Assembly (NCBI RefSeq): GCF_018333375.1
Contig: NZ_BORW01000014.1
Span: 58,649 to 122,648, forward strand
DNA length: 64,000 nucleotides
Reading direction: 5' to 3'
Origin: Paenibacillus cookii
GTDB taxonomy: Bacteria > Bacillota > Bacilli > Paenibacillales > Paenibacillaceae
This document shows positions 35,909 through 44,060 of the stretch, in pieces. The position numbers were made by a program, and so were the translations under genes. The notes below the pieces were generated by a model. That model made no database searches. It saw nothing but the letters and a program-made list of their open reading frames with translations, and was not told the DNA's origin. Position 1 is the stretch's first letter. Each line of letters begins with the position of its first letter.

Positions 35909-37128
35909 CTCCGGGCCGTAAATTCCGAGATCGCTTCGCCGATCAAATTCATCCCGAGCAGCAGCTCATCCCGGCCGGGATGCGTGAAATTCAGGCGGAT
36001 ATATCCGCTGCCGCCCCCATTCGGATAACACAATGAGCCCGGCAAAAACGCGGCGCCTTTATCCAGCGAACATTTCAGCAGGGCGACGCCGTCCAGGGCA
36101 TCCGGGAGCTTTACCCACAGGAACATTCCGCCCCGGGGCACCTCGAAGCTTACATGTTTCCACGCCGGACGCTTCAGCAGCTCCGTCATCAGCTTGAGTC
36201 TCGTTTCGTACTCGCGGTTCAGCATCCGGATATGTTCATGGATATTAAAGGTAGAAGATTCAAGCAGATAGTGGAGAAGGCACTGGTTGAAATGGCTCGA
36301 CTGCCAATCCGCCAGCTGTTTGGCCATGACCATCGTATCGATCATCTTTTTGTTCCCGGCCGCCCAGCCCGTACGAAGCGCGGGAACGACCGTTTTGCTG
36401 AAGGAGCCGATATGCAGCACCTGCCCCCCGTTTCCCGCATCGTCCAGCGAATACAGGGAGGGATACTCGCGGTAAAACGCCTTTGCGCCGATTCCCCCGA
36501 AATGAAGGTCGCCATAGGAATTGTCCTCCACGATGAGGATTTTCCGCGATTTGCATATATCCAGAACCTCCCGCCGGCGTTCCAGGCTCCACAATATTCC
36601 GGTCGGATTCGTGAAGTTCGGCGATACGAGCAGAAGCTTCGGCTTCAGCCTCTCCGCTTCCTCAAGCAACCGCTCCGGGTTGATCCCCTCCGCATCCCCT
36701 TCGACCGGCACGATCGACGCTCCTTGCATCTTCAGGATTTGCAAAAATCCCGGAGCCGTCGGCTGCTCGACCAGCACCGGATCGCCGGGCTCAACGTATA
36801 CGCGGGCTAAAAGGTCCATCGCCTGCTGGCTGCCGGTCGTGAGCAGCACCTGCCCCGCATGCACATCCGTTCCCTTGCGTTCCTGAAAATCCTTGCACAG
36901 CCATTCCCGAAGCGGCAAATAGCCCTGCGGCTCGCCGTATTGCAGCGCCGCAGGGCTTTTGGAAATGACGGCTGCCGCGGCAGCCTCCAGTGACGAAATC
37001 GGGAACAACTCCTCGGCGGGAAGTTCCTCGGCAAAAGAAATGAACGATTCCCGAGTAGACAGCGATCTCATGAAGTGAATCGGCGACGAAAGCATCGCCT
37101 TCGTGCGCTCCGCAAAGGAATACTGCAT
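35905..37128 (-). CDS. PLP-dependent aminotransferase, class I (MocR-like C-domain without HTH)
   Basis: 407-residue fold-type I aminotransferase of the group that includes 2-aminoadipate transaminase (LysN) and the catalytic domain of MocR regulators. Visible motifs are YGEPQGYLPLREWL, TTGSQQAMDLLARV, SPNFTNPTG, EDNSYGDL and the Schiff-base lysine in SFSKTVVPALRTGW. There is no winged helix, so it is an enzyme, not a regulator. AGGAG lies seven bases before the ATG; the longer N-terminus is not supported. Amino donor and product cannot be told. Confidence 0.88.
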   Translation of the reverse strand: MQYSFAERTKAMLSSPIHFMRSLSTRESFISFAEELPAEELFPISSLEAAAAAVISKSPAALQYGEPQGYLPLREWLCKDFQERKGTDVHAGQVLLTTGSQQAMDLLARVYVEPGDPVLVEQPTAPGFLQILKMQGASIVPVEGDAEGINPERLLEEAERLKPKLLLVSPNFTNPTGILWSLERRREVLDICKSRKILIVEDNSYGDLHFGGIGAKAFYREYPSLYSLDDAGNGGQVLHIGSFSKTVVPALRTGWAAGNKKMIDTMVMAKQLADWQSSHFNQCLLHYLLESSTFNIHEHIRMLNREYETRLKLMTELLKRPAWKHVSFEVPRGGMFLWVKLPDALDGVALLKCSLDKGAAFLPGSLCYPNGGGSGYIRLNFTHPGRDELLLGMNLIGEAISEFTARS

Positions 37129-37208
37129 GATATCTCCTCCTTCTCCCAGTTCCAATCACCGGCGATCCGGCATGTATCTTCTCTTCCACATGTTATATAT
37201 ATCCCGGA

Positions 37209-37865
37209 TCAATTGAAAACAGGACTTTTTTGTCTCATGGTCAGCGCGAACTTTTCGATCGCTTGGGCCCGGGTGGACACGCCGAGCTTCACGTATATTT
37301 TACGCAAATAATTGTCGATCGAACGCCGGCTGACGGAAATTTCCATCGCGATTTTATCATAGGTAATGCCCTGCACGATCCGTTCCATGATGAAAATTTC
37401 GGTTTCCGTCAAATGATACAACCCGCCGTCGATCACCGCCGGCTGCACCTGCCAAATCCCGTTTTTCAGCCAATCCATCGGCAGCATCGCAAGCCCTTCG
37501 CGCAGCCCGTCGATCATCAGCATCAATTGGGCCGCGGACGCCTGTTTCGACAAAATTCCGCTTCCGCCCAAATTGACGATCGAATGCAGCAGCTTGATCC
37601 CGTCGGTATCGGTCAAAATAATTACATGGCTGTCCGGCGACGCATGTTTGATTCTTTCCAGCAGCGTTTCCGCCGTTCCTTCCGGCATTTGGTAGTCCAA
37701 GAGCACCAGTTCCGGCTTTTGTTCGGCCACGAGCACCAGCCCTTCCTCCCAGGTGGAACCCATGCCCGTAACCCTAAGTTCTTCCCTTTCTTCCAAAATC
37801 AATTTGGTTCCCAGCATACTCGTGGGGTGACTGTCAACAATCACGACCCGCCAAACCTTCGTCAT
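37209..37865 (-). CDS. NarL/LuxR-family response regulator (ComA/DegU-like, orphan)
   Basis: 218 residues: receiver domain with Asp57 (LVLLDYQMP) and Lys in ILSKQAS, then a LuxR-type HTH (LTETEIFIMERIVQGITYDKIA and SRRSIDNYLRKIYVKLGV). The acidic pair usually written DD near residue 11 is DS here, which may weaken magnesium binding and phosphorylation. The N-terminus DSHPTSMLGTKLILEE resembles ComA. No kinase is adjacent. Monocistronic, followed on the same strand by the aminotransferase. Confidence 0.87.
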   Translation of the reverse strand: MTKVWRVVIVDSHPTSMLGTKLILEEREELRVTGMGSTWEEGLVLVAEQKPELVLLDYQMPEGTAETLLERIKHASPDSHVIILTDTDGIKLLHSIVNLGGSGILSKQASAAQLMLMIDGLREGLAMLPMDWLKNGIWQVQPAVIDGGLYHLTETEIFIMERIVQGITYDKIAMEISVSRRSIDNYLRKIYVKLGVSTRAQAIEKFALTMRQKSPVFN

Positions 37866-38051
37866 TTCGATTGAAACCCCCTGATCGATAAAAGTGGAAT
37901 GAATGTTTGATCATCTGATTTATGATTAGTCATGAGCGCGTTAAATGCTTGTTTTCAGACGTATAAAAGGTAGATCGTGGCGTCAGAGGCATAATTAGGA
38001 AAATAATGTTAAACATACCATGCCCGCTCCCTGCAGCAAATAAATCTAACA

Positions 38052-38092
38052 AGATTGTATCGCAACGCTTCCATATGGCGCAATCTCTTTTT
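38052..38092 (+). terminator. Terminator-like hairpin in the 37866-38189 gap
   Basis: AGATTG..CGC / GCG..CAATCT followed by TTTTT on the plus strand. There is no plus-strand gene just upstream, so it could end an unannotated short transcript or attenuate the coiled-coil gene downstream. Nothing else is seen in this gap. Confidence 0.35.
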
Positions 38093-38189
38093 AGGCTTTT
38101 CTGTGACTTTAGATTCATTTTTGCGAAATTGGTAGGGGAATGTTAGAATGAGGACTGGCAAAAAAACCAATTGTAACCGGGGTGATGAT

Positions 38190-38597
38190 ATGCAAACGAA
38201 CACCGATCCTTCCTCCGCCTATCAAAACCGGACAAGCCGGGGAAAATCCCCTTCCGTCATGCTCGTTTTGATCATTTGGGTATTGCTTATAGCCGCAGGC
38301 ATAACCAGCGCTTATCTATACAGCAATCATATGAAGCAGGAAATGGTCCGGCAGATTCAGGCCGACACGCACAAACAAATGAATGAGCTGAAGCAAAGCT
38401 ATGAAGCCAGGTTTGCGGAATTGTCCGGGGAAGTGAAAGAGCTCGAAAGCAAGGTGCAGTCGTTTAACGAGCTGCTGACGTTCACCAAAGACAACGCGAC
38501 CAGCAAAACGGATAACAGCAATAAGCTGTACACCCAGCTGAACGAAGTCAAAAAACAGCTGAGCGAACTTCAGCGGAAAATGGACTTGCTGAAATGA
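38190..38597 (+). CDS. Single-pass membrane protein with coiled coil
   Basis: 135 residues: a short cytosolic tail, one membrane helix (about residues 23-45, VMLVLIIWVLLIAAGITSAYL), then about 85 residues of extracytoplasmic coiled coil rich in Gln, Lys and Glu (MVRQIQADTHKQMNELKQSY.., VKELESKVQSF, LNEVKKQLSELQRKM). GGGGTGAT precedes the ATG. It overlaps the phosphodiester glycosidase gene by ATGA, so the two are translated together and the protein is probably an accessory or anchor for that enzyme. No family recognised. Confidence 0.75.
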   Translation: MQTNTDPSSAYQNRTSRGKSPSVMLVLIIWVLLIAAGITSAYLYSNHMKQEMVRQIQADTHKQMNELKQSYEARFAELSGEVKELESKVQSFNELLTFTKDNATSKTDNSNKLYTQLNEVKKQLSELQRKMDLLK

Positions 38598-39661
38598 TTT
38601 CGACGAAAAAGAAAATCAACCGGTTTTTCCTGCTTGCGACCGGACCTTTTCTGGGCATGTTCGCGTTTATGTTGTTCAGCTTCCAATCGATGCATGTGGA
38701 GGTACATACGGCCTCCTACGTCCCTAAGCAAACGCTGGCGGCCCAAACGGTGCAGCTCAAGCAAAACCTGGACAAGGCCGATCAAACCGTAAAGGCGACC
38801 ATTTCTTCGATTCGCAAAACTTCGGCCCTGTATAAACAGACGACCGCCGCCATGAATGCCATCGTCAAGACGGCTCAAACCCAGGCGGCGCGACCCGAGT
38901 CCATTTATAACCGCAGGATCAGCGGCAAGCTCGGTACCCCGTTCGAGCGGGTCGAAAGCAGCCGGATCCGGATCGAGCTGTACCGCGTGAATCCCGGCGT
39001 ATACCAGGGGTACGCGATGAAAGTGAAACTCAAGGACCCGGACGCCATGCAGATGGCGCTTGGCCGCGACAAAGTCGGCGGGGCGGAAACGACGCTTCAG
39101 GCCGTGAGCCGGAAAGGCGCCGTGGCCGGCATCAACGCCGGAGGGTTTGCCGATAGCGGCGGCAAGCGTTACCCGCTGAGCACCACGGTGCTGAACGGAA
39201 AATACGTCAACGGATTCGAGCCCAGCTTCAAGGATCTGTTTTTTGTGGGCCTGAACGATGCTGGCAGGCTGATCGGCGGCAAATTTTCGAACCAGGCGGA
39301 TTTGGATCGCCTCAAACCGAGATTCGGGGCTACGTTCGTGCCGGTTCTGCTGAAAAACGGGCAGCCGATGCCGATTCCGGAAAAATGGAAAACGTCGCCG
39401 TACCGCGCGCCGCGTACCGTGATCGGGAACTATAAGGACGACCAGCTTTTGATCCTTGTCGTCGACGGTTACAACGAAAGCGGCAGCTCCGGGGCGACGC
39501 TGCAAGAGCTTCAAAGCAAACTGTACGGACTTGGCGTCATGGATGCCTATAATCTGGACGGCGGCGGTTCTTCTTCCCTTATTGTGAACGGAAGAGTCGT
39601 CAACCATCCGTCGGACGGCAGCCTGCGGCCGGTGCCGACCCACTTTTTATTTTTCAAATAA
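38594..39661 (+). CDS. Secreted/membrane-anchored phosphodiester glycosidase (NAGPA domain)
   Basis: 355 residues. One N-terminal membrane helix (FFLLATGPFLGMFAFMLF) anchors it outside the cell, a short helical stalk follows, and residues 130-350 form the NAGPA (phosphodiester alpha-N-acetylglucosaminidase) domain. Its hallmarks are GAVAGINAGGFAD, RTVIGNYKDDQLLILVVDG and MDAYNLDGGGSSSLIVNG. Bacterial members are thought to process cell-wall or exopolysaccharide phosphodiesters. The start codon overlaps the coiled-coil gene stop (ATGA). Confidence 0.9.
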   Translation: MISTKKKINRFFLLATGPFLGMFAFMLFSFQSMHVEVHTASYVPKQTLAAQTVQLKQNLDKADQTVKATISSIRKTSALYKQTTAAMNAIVKTAQTQAARPESIYNRRISGKLGTPFERVESSRIRIELYRVNPGVYQGYAMKVKLKDPDAMQMALGRDKVGGAETTLQAVSRKGAVAGINAGGFADSGGKRYPLSTTVLNGKYVNGFEPSFKDLFFVGLNDAGRLIGGKFSNQADLDRLKPRFGATFVPVLLKNGQPMPIPEKWKTSPYRAPRTVIGNYKDDQLLILVVDGYNESGSSGATLQELQSKLYGLGVMDAYNLDGGGSSSLIVNGRVVNHPSDGSLRPVPTHFLFFK

Positions 39662-39741
39662 AACGATATTCATTTATTTTTTGCCGAAGTGTGGGTATAA
39701 TATGGTTTATGAGCATGGTAGATTAGCGGGAGGTGGCCTTC

Positions 39742-39846
39742 ATGTCGTTCTCATTAACGTTTTGGATTATTGCACTGGTGCTTGCTATGTTCCTGGCAGG
39801 CATTTTAACCGCGGCTTATAACGATGATAAGACCAAAGGCCTTTAA
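39742..39846 (+). CDS. 34-residue membrane micropeptide
   Basis: A complete short gene with a strong SD (GGGAGGTG, seven bases before ATG), a TATAAT at 39696-39701 and its own terminator. The product has one hydrophobic helix (LTFWIIALVLAMFLAGILTA) and a charged tail (AAYNDDKTKGL). It resembles the tiny accessory subunits of respiratory oxidases in shape only; no homologue is recognised. Confidence 0.75.
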   Translation: MSFSLTFWIIALVLAMFLAGILTAAYNDDKTKGL

Positions 39847-39856
39847 TCCACGGCCC

Positions 39857-39887
39857 AAAAGGCTTCCTGACCAGGAAGCCTTTTTTT
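39857..39887 (+). terminator. Rho-independent terminator of the micropeptide gene
   Basis: AAAAGGCTTCCT-GACC-AGGAAGCC followed by seven T. Confidence 0.92.
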
Positions 39888-39904
39888 CGTTTTCTTCACC
39901 CGCT

Positions 39905-39937
39905 AAAAAAAGAAACATCACGAATGCATTCGTGATG
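39905..39937 (-). terminator. Rho-independent terminator of the abrB-like gene
   Basis: Perfect palindrome CATCACGAATG/CATTCGTGATG followed on the minus strand by TTTCTTTTTTT, ten bases after the stop codon. Confidence 0.85.
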
Positions 39938-39949
39938 CCTGATTGGTCA

Positions 39950-40204
39950 TTATGCGTGCCTTTGCAGCTGCGCCATGTCGGATTGGCACTGCCCGCAAAT
40001 GTAACGTTCCTTGAACTCGCTCACTTCTTCCATGGAGCCGCAGAATACGCATTTCGGACGGTAACGCTCCAAAATGATATGATCTCCCTGCACCAAAATT
40101 TCGACAGGGTCCCCCTCATTCATCTGATACCGTTTTCTTAACGATTTGGGCAAGACGATTCTCCCCAGCTGATCGACTTTGCGAACTACGCCAGCAGGTT
40201 TCAT
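39950..40204 (-). CDS. AbrB-family transition-state regulator with zinc-ribbon tail
   Basis: 84 residues. The N-terminal swapped-hairpin AbrB fold is clear (GVVRKVDQLGRIVLPKSLRK and GDPVEILVQGDHIILERY). The C-terminal half carries two CxxC pairs (CVFC and CGQC) likely to bind zinc, a feature of one class of Bacillales AbrB relatives. AbrB proteins repress post-exponential genes until sporulation starts. The ATG is used rather than a TTG two codons earlier; AGGTG lies about ten bases upstream. Confidence 0.9.
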   Translation of the reverse strand: MKPAGVVRKVDQLGRIVLPKSLRKRYQMNEGDPVEILVQGDHIILERYRPKCVFCGSMEEVSEFKERYICGQCQSDMAQLQRHA

Positions 40205-40486
40205 AGACAAACTACACCTCTCCTATTTAACTATTCAACTTATGGGATTATAGACATGATTTGCGAACGGGGCCGAACCATCTCTACAATCGCGAAGAAA
40301 ACGTCGATTCGCGCGGATTCATCTGCTCGAATGCCGTCGAAGGACATTTCCCCCCTGATTAGAAAGTACTCCTTACGGCCAGGATGCCTTTTCCAATCAC
40401 AAAAATATGGGTCTTTTTTAATAGTTCGATGTACGGATGTCGAATCCTGCTAACGATAAACATTTTTATTTCTTTCTTTTAGAAAC

Positions 40487-40951
40487 TTACTTCATGCCGG
40501 GAAAATCGAGCTGGCGCAGCGCTTCGTACACGATGATCGCCGCCGAATTGGACAAATTCAAAGAGCGCACCTTGTCGGTCATCGGCATGCGGATGCAGGT
40601 GTCGGGGTTCGCGGCAAGCAGCTCCGGCGGTAGTCCCTTGGTCTCTTTTCCGAACACAAGAAAATCCCCGTCCCGGAACTCGACGTCGGTATAGCGCTTG
40701 TCTGCTTTTGTCGAAGTATAGAAGAAACGGCCTTCCGGGTATTTCTCCTGCAGCTCCGCAAACGAATCATGGTATTCGATGTGAACGGCATACCAGTAAT
40801 CCAGGCCCGCTCTTTTCAGCTTCGCATCGTCCGTGCTGAATCCGAGCGGACGCACCAGATGCAAATGGGCGCCCGTCGCGGCGCAGGTTCTTGCGATATT
40901 TCCGGTATTGGCCGGTATTTCAGGTTCTACAAGCACGATATGCAGTGCCAT
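40487..40951 (-). CDS. trmL: tRNA (cytidine(34)-2'-O)-methyltransferase TrmL
   Basis: 154-residue SPOUT-class methyltransferase that 2'-O-methylates the wobble base of tRNA-Leu. Motifs IVLVEPEIPANTGNIARTC, FGKETKGLP and LNLSNSAAIIVYEALRQ give the knotted SAM-binding site. Length is that of TrmL/CspR. GGAGTGAT precedes the ATG. Followed by no obvious terminator; separated from serC by a terminator on the serC side. Confidence 0.93.
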   Translation of the reverse strand: MALHIVLVEPEIPANTGNIARTCAATGAHLHLVRPLGFSTDDAKLKRAGLDYWYAVHIEYHDSFAELQEKYPEGRFFYTSTKADKRYTDVEFRDGDFLVFGKETKGLPPELLAANPDTCIRMPMTDKVRSLNLSNSAAIIVYEALRQLDFPGMK

Positions 40952-41014
40952 GGGTCAATCACTCCATCCTTCAGATTCAAGATTCAAAGCGGGAAACCGC
41001 CGCCTAAAGCAACG

Positions 41015-41044
41015 AAAAAGCCCTTCGCCGTTGGGCGAAAGGCT
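41015..41044 (-). terminator. Rho-independent terminator after serC
   Basis: AGCC.TTCGCC-GTTG-GGCGAA.GGCT with the T-run on the minus strand, 40 bases past the serC stop. Confidence 0.85.
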
Positions 41045-41080
41045 GTCTGTTCCACAGGCTAAAGTCCGTTTCAGCTTGCC

Positions 41081-42169
41081 TTATCCATGACGCTTCTGGA
41101 AATCGGCCATGAAATCGACCAGAGCTTTGCAGCTCTCGTAAGGCACCGCGTTGTAAATCGAAGCGCGCAGTCCGCCGACGCTGCGGTGACCCTTCAGGCC
41201 TACGAATCCTGCCTGCTCCGATTCCTTGATGAACTGCTTTTCGAGTTCTTCCGATGCCAGGCGGAACGTAATGTTCATGATCGAGCGGCTGCCGGCATCC
41301 ACGGGACCGCGATAGAAGCCTTCGCTGCTATCGATTATATCATAAATAAGTCCCGCTTTCTTGCGGTTGGCCCGTTCGACTCCGGCAAGGCCGCCCTGCT
41401 CTTCGATCCATTTCAAAACCTCGTTTACCATATATACCGAAAAAGACGGAGGCGTGTTGTACAGAGAGTCGTTTTTCGCATGCGTGCTGTAACGGAGCAT
41501 CGTCGGAATGTGGCTCGGAGAATCGGCCAGCATGGCCTCCCGGGCGATGACGACCGTAACCCCGGAGGGTCCCAGGTTTTTCTGAGCGCCCGCATAAATA
41601 AAATCGAACTGCGTCGCGTCGAATTCGCGGCACAAAATGTCGCTGGACATATCCGCGATCAGCGGCACGTTTCCGGTGGCCGGATACTGCTGGTATTGCG
41701 TCCCTTCAATCGTTTCGTTGGAGGTCACGTGCAGGTACGCCGCGTTTTCCGGAATTTCGATGCTTGCAAGATCGGGAATCTTCATATACTTGTCCGCTTC
41801 CGAAGAGGCTGCGATATGCGTTTCGCCGATCAGCTTCGCTTCCTTGATCGCTTTGTCCGCCCAGCTTCCGCTTTTGACGTAGCTTGCCGTTTTGCCTTCG
41901 GTCAAAAAGTTCATCGGAATCATCGCAAACTGCGTGCTGGCTCCCCCTTGCAAAAACAGCACCTTGTAGCCTTCGGGATTGCCGAGAAGCGACAGCAGGC
42001 GGCTTTCCGCTTCATGGTGGACTTCTTCGTATACTTTGCCCCGGTGCGACATTTCCATGATGGACATGCCCGTTCCCCGAAAATCAACAAACTCCGCTTG
42101 CGCGCGCGTCAACACTTCAAGCGGCAGCGCCGCCGGCCCCGCATTGAAATTGTATGCTCTCTTGCTCAC
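41081..42169 (-). CDS. serC: Phosphoserine aminotransferase
   Basis: 362-residue PLP enzyme that converts 3-phosphohydroxypyruvate to phosphoserine in serine synthesis. The start AYNFNAGPAALP, LFLQGGASTQFAM and the lysine of YAGAQKNLGPSG are diagnostic. GTG is chosen as start because GGAGAG lies five bases upstream and the protein then begins VSKRAYNF; a longer reading frame has 24 extra unrelated residues. Flanked by terminators, so monocistronic. Confidence 0.95.
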   Translation of the reverse strand: MSKRAYNFNAGPAALPLEVLTRAQAEFVDFRGTGMSIMEMSHRGKVYEEVHHEAESRLLSLLGNPEGYKVLFLQGGASTQFAMIPMNFLTEGKTASYVKSGSWADKAIKEAKLIGETHIAASSEADKYMKIPDLASIEIPENAAYLHVTSNETIEGTQYQQYPATGNVPLIADMSSDILCREFDATQFDFIYAGAQKNLGPSGVTVVIAREAMLADSPSHIPTMLRYSTHAKNDSLYNTPPSFSVYMVNEVLKWIEEQGGLAGVERANRKKAGLIYDIIDSSEGFYRGPVDAGSRSIMNITFRLASEELEKQFIKESEQAGFVGLKGHRSVGGLRASIYNAVPYESCKALVDFMADFQKRHG

Positions 42170-42332
42170 GTTAACTCTCCATCCTCTCTCTGTACTCGAA
42201 TTTTTGAATTCAATAATAGCAGGTATCCGGGAAGGCATCAAGTACCAAAATGCACAAGCACCAGGTCCCGGTTTGCCATCGTTCCTTATTCCACTTTAGC
42301 ATATTTCCCGGATTAAAGCTTTAAAGAATTGC

Positions 42333-42372
42333 AAAACGAAAGAGACTGCCCCGTGCCGGGACAGCCTTTCGC
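42333..42372 (-). terminator. Terminator-like hairpin after glnA
   Basis: GAAAG..CTG.CCCG / CGGG.CAG..CTTTC just past the glnA stop; the T-rich tail is short and interrupted. Confidence 0.55.
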
Positions 42373-42383
42373 CAACATTTCGA

Positions 42384-43808
42384 TTAGCAGTCAAAATACA
42401 GACTATATTCATGCGGATGAATCCGGATCGATACCGCTTTGGCTTCGCCGCGTTTCAATTCGATGAAGTTATCGATGAATTCTTTCGTAAATACGCCGCC
42501 TTCAAGCAGGAATTCATGGTCCGCTTTCAGCGCGTCGAGCGCTTCGTCCAACGTGCCCGGCACGCTGCGGATTTCGGCTTTTTGCTCGTCGGAGAGCTCA
42601 TAGATGTTTTTGTCCATCGGTCCGTAGCCGAGCTCAACCGGGTTGATTTTGCGCTTGATGCCGTCGAGGCCGGCCATCAGCATCGCGGAGAAGGCCAGGT
42701 AAGGGTTGGCCGTGGAGTCCGGCGTGCGGAACTCGATGCGGCAGCCTTTCGGCGTTACGGCAGCGACCGGAATGCGGATGGCCGCGGAACGGTTGCCTTT
42801 GGAGAATACGAGGTTTACAGGCGCTTCGTAGCCCGGAACCAGACGTTTGAACGAGTTGGTCGACGGGTTCGTGAGCGCAAGCAGCGCAGGCGCATGGTAC
42901 AGGATGCCGCCGATGTAGTGAAGAGCCATCTCGCTCAGGTTGGCGTAGCCGCCTTTTTCATAAAACAGCGGGGTATCGCCGTCGAAAATCGATTGGTGCA
43001 CGTGCATTCCGCTGCCGTTGTCGCCGAAAAGCGGTTTCGGCATGAAGGTTGCCACTTTGCCGTATTGGCGGGCCGTGTTGTGCACGATATATTTGTAGAT
43101 CAGCAGGTTATCCGCTGTTTTCTTCAGGGTGTCGAAACGGAAGTTGATTTCGGCTTGGCCTGCGGTTGCCACTTCATGGTGATGGCGTTCCACGCGCAGT
43201 CCCACTTCTTCAAGCAGGCGGCACATTTCGCTGCGGATGTCCTGCTGCGTATCGACAGGAGCGACCGGCACGTATCCGCCTTTCACTCTGACCTTGAAGC
43301 CGAGGTTGCCGCCGTCTTCCTTGCGGTTCGTATTCCATGCGGCTTCTTCGGAATCCACATAGAAGGAAGAGCTGTTCATGCTGCTTTCGTAACGTACGTC
43401 ATCAAAAATAAAGAACTCGGACTCCGGCGCGAAAAATGCAGCTGTTCCGATGCCGCTGGCTTGCAGATATTCCTCCGCTTTCGCCGCGATGCTGCGTGGA
43501 TCGCGCTCGTAACGCTCGCCGTCCGGCGTATAGATGTTGCACATGATGTTGATGGTCGGATGTGCGGTAAACGGATCGATGAATGCCGCTTCCGGATCGG
43601 GCATCATAACCATGTCGGATTCTTCGATTCCGCGGAATCCGGCGATGGAAGAGCCGTCAAACGCAACCCCGTTTACGAACGTCTCCTCATCCACTTCTCT
43701 GGCAGGCAAAGAAATGTGATGGGCCCGGCCAGACAAATCCACAAAACGAAAATCCACCCACTCAATTGCATTATCTTTGATCGTTTTCAACACGTTTTCA
43801 ACCGACAT
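42384..43808 (-). CDS. glnA: Glutamine synthetase type I (GSI-beta-like)
   Basis: 474-residue enzyme making glutamine from glutamate, ammonia and ATP. Signatures FDGSSIAGF, PESEFFIFD, GSGMHVHQS, NPSTNSFKRLVPGYEAP and the NIYEL loop are visible. It is about 30 residues longer than the GSI-alpha enzyme of B. subtilis (444), and residues near 400 (DKNIYELSDEQKAEIRSVPG) match the GSI-beta layout where a tyrosine can be adenylylated. No glnR lies next to it, unlike the usual Bacillales glnRA operon. A clear promoter and GlnR/TnrA-type boxes lie upstream. Confidence 0.94.
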   Translation of the reverse strand: MSVENVLKTIKDNAIEWVDFRFVDLSGRAHHISLPAREVDEETFVNGVAFDGSSIAGFRGIEESDMVMMPDPEAAFIDPFTAHPTINIMCNIYTPDGERYERDPRSIAAKAEEYLQASGIGTAAFFAPESEFFIFDDVRYESSMNSSSFYVDSEEAAWNTNRKEDGGNLGFKVRVKGGYVPVAPVDTQQDIRSEMCRLLEEVGLRVERHHHEVATAGQAEINFRFDTLKKTADNLLIYKYIVHNTARQYGKVATFMPKPLFGDNGSGMHVHQSIFDGDTPLFYEKGGYANLSEMALHYIGGILYHAPALLALTNPSTNSFKRLVPGYEAPVNLVFSKGNRSAAIRIPVAAVTPKGCRIEFRTPDSTANPYLAFSAMLMAGLDGIKRKINPVELGYGPMDKNIYELSDEQKAEIRSVPGTLDEALDALKADHEFLLEGGVFTKEFIDNFIELKRGEAKAVSIRIHPHEYSLYFDC

Positions 43809-43884
43809 GTTCTCTTCCTCCCATTATCCGAACATTTACCCGCATTTTCTACGTGAACGTTCAGTATCTACTATTTATGTCGTC

Positions 43885-43914
43885 ATTATAAAACACAAAA
43901 CCTGACATCGTCAA
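43885..43914 (-). promoter_or_regulatory. glnA promoter
   Basis: TTGACG (43909-43914), 18 bases, TATAAT (43885-43890) on the minus strand, giving a leader of about 70 bases. An operator arm (ATGTCAGG) lies in the spacer. Confidence 0.75.
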
Positions 43915-43959
43915 TATCCATGTCAGGTATTTTTTTGACTTGTGTCAGGTATTCTTACA
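43901..43959. promoter_or_regulatory. GlnR/TnrA-type box and TGTCAGGTAT operator array
   Basis: TGTCAGGTATTCTTACA (43943-43959) fits the GlnR/TnrA consensus TGTNA-N7-TNACA exactly. A second TGTCAGGTAT starts at 43921, 22 bases away in the same orientation, and CCTGACAT (43901-43908) with ATGTCAGG (43920-43927) forms a perfect inverted repeat. The array covers the -35, the spacer and the region upstream, which suits nitrogen-dependent repression. Confidence 0.65.
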
Positions 43960-43995
43960 CATTTGGTTTCAAGCCTATGTTATCCGCACGCAAAT

Positions 43996-44032
43996 AGCCT
44001 GCCCACCCGGTCTGGAGGCCGGTGAGCAGGCT
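43996..44032 (-). terminator. Terminator-like hairpin after the DAHP synthase gene
   Basis: AGCCTGC..CACCCGG / CCGGTG..GCAGGCT; the following T-run is weak. Confidence 0.5.
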
Positions 44033-44060
44033 TGTATATTGCAGGTTATGAATCGGCCGA

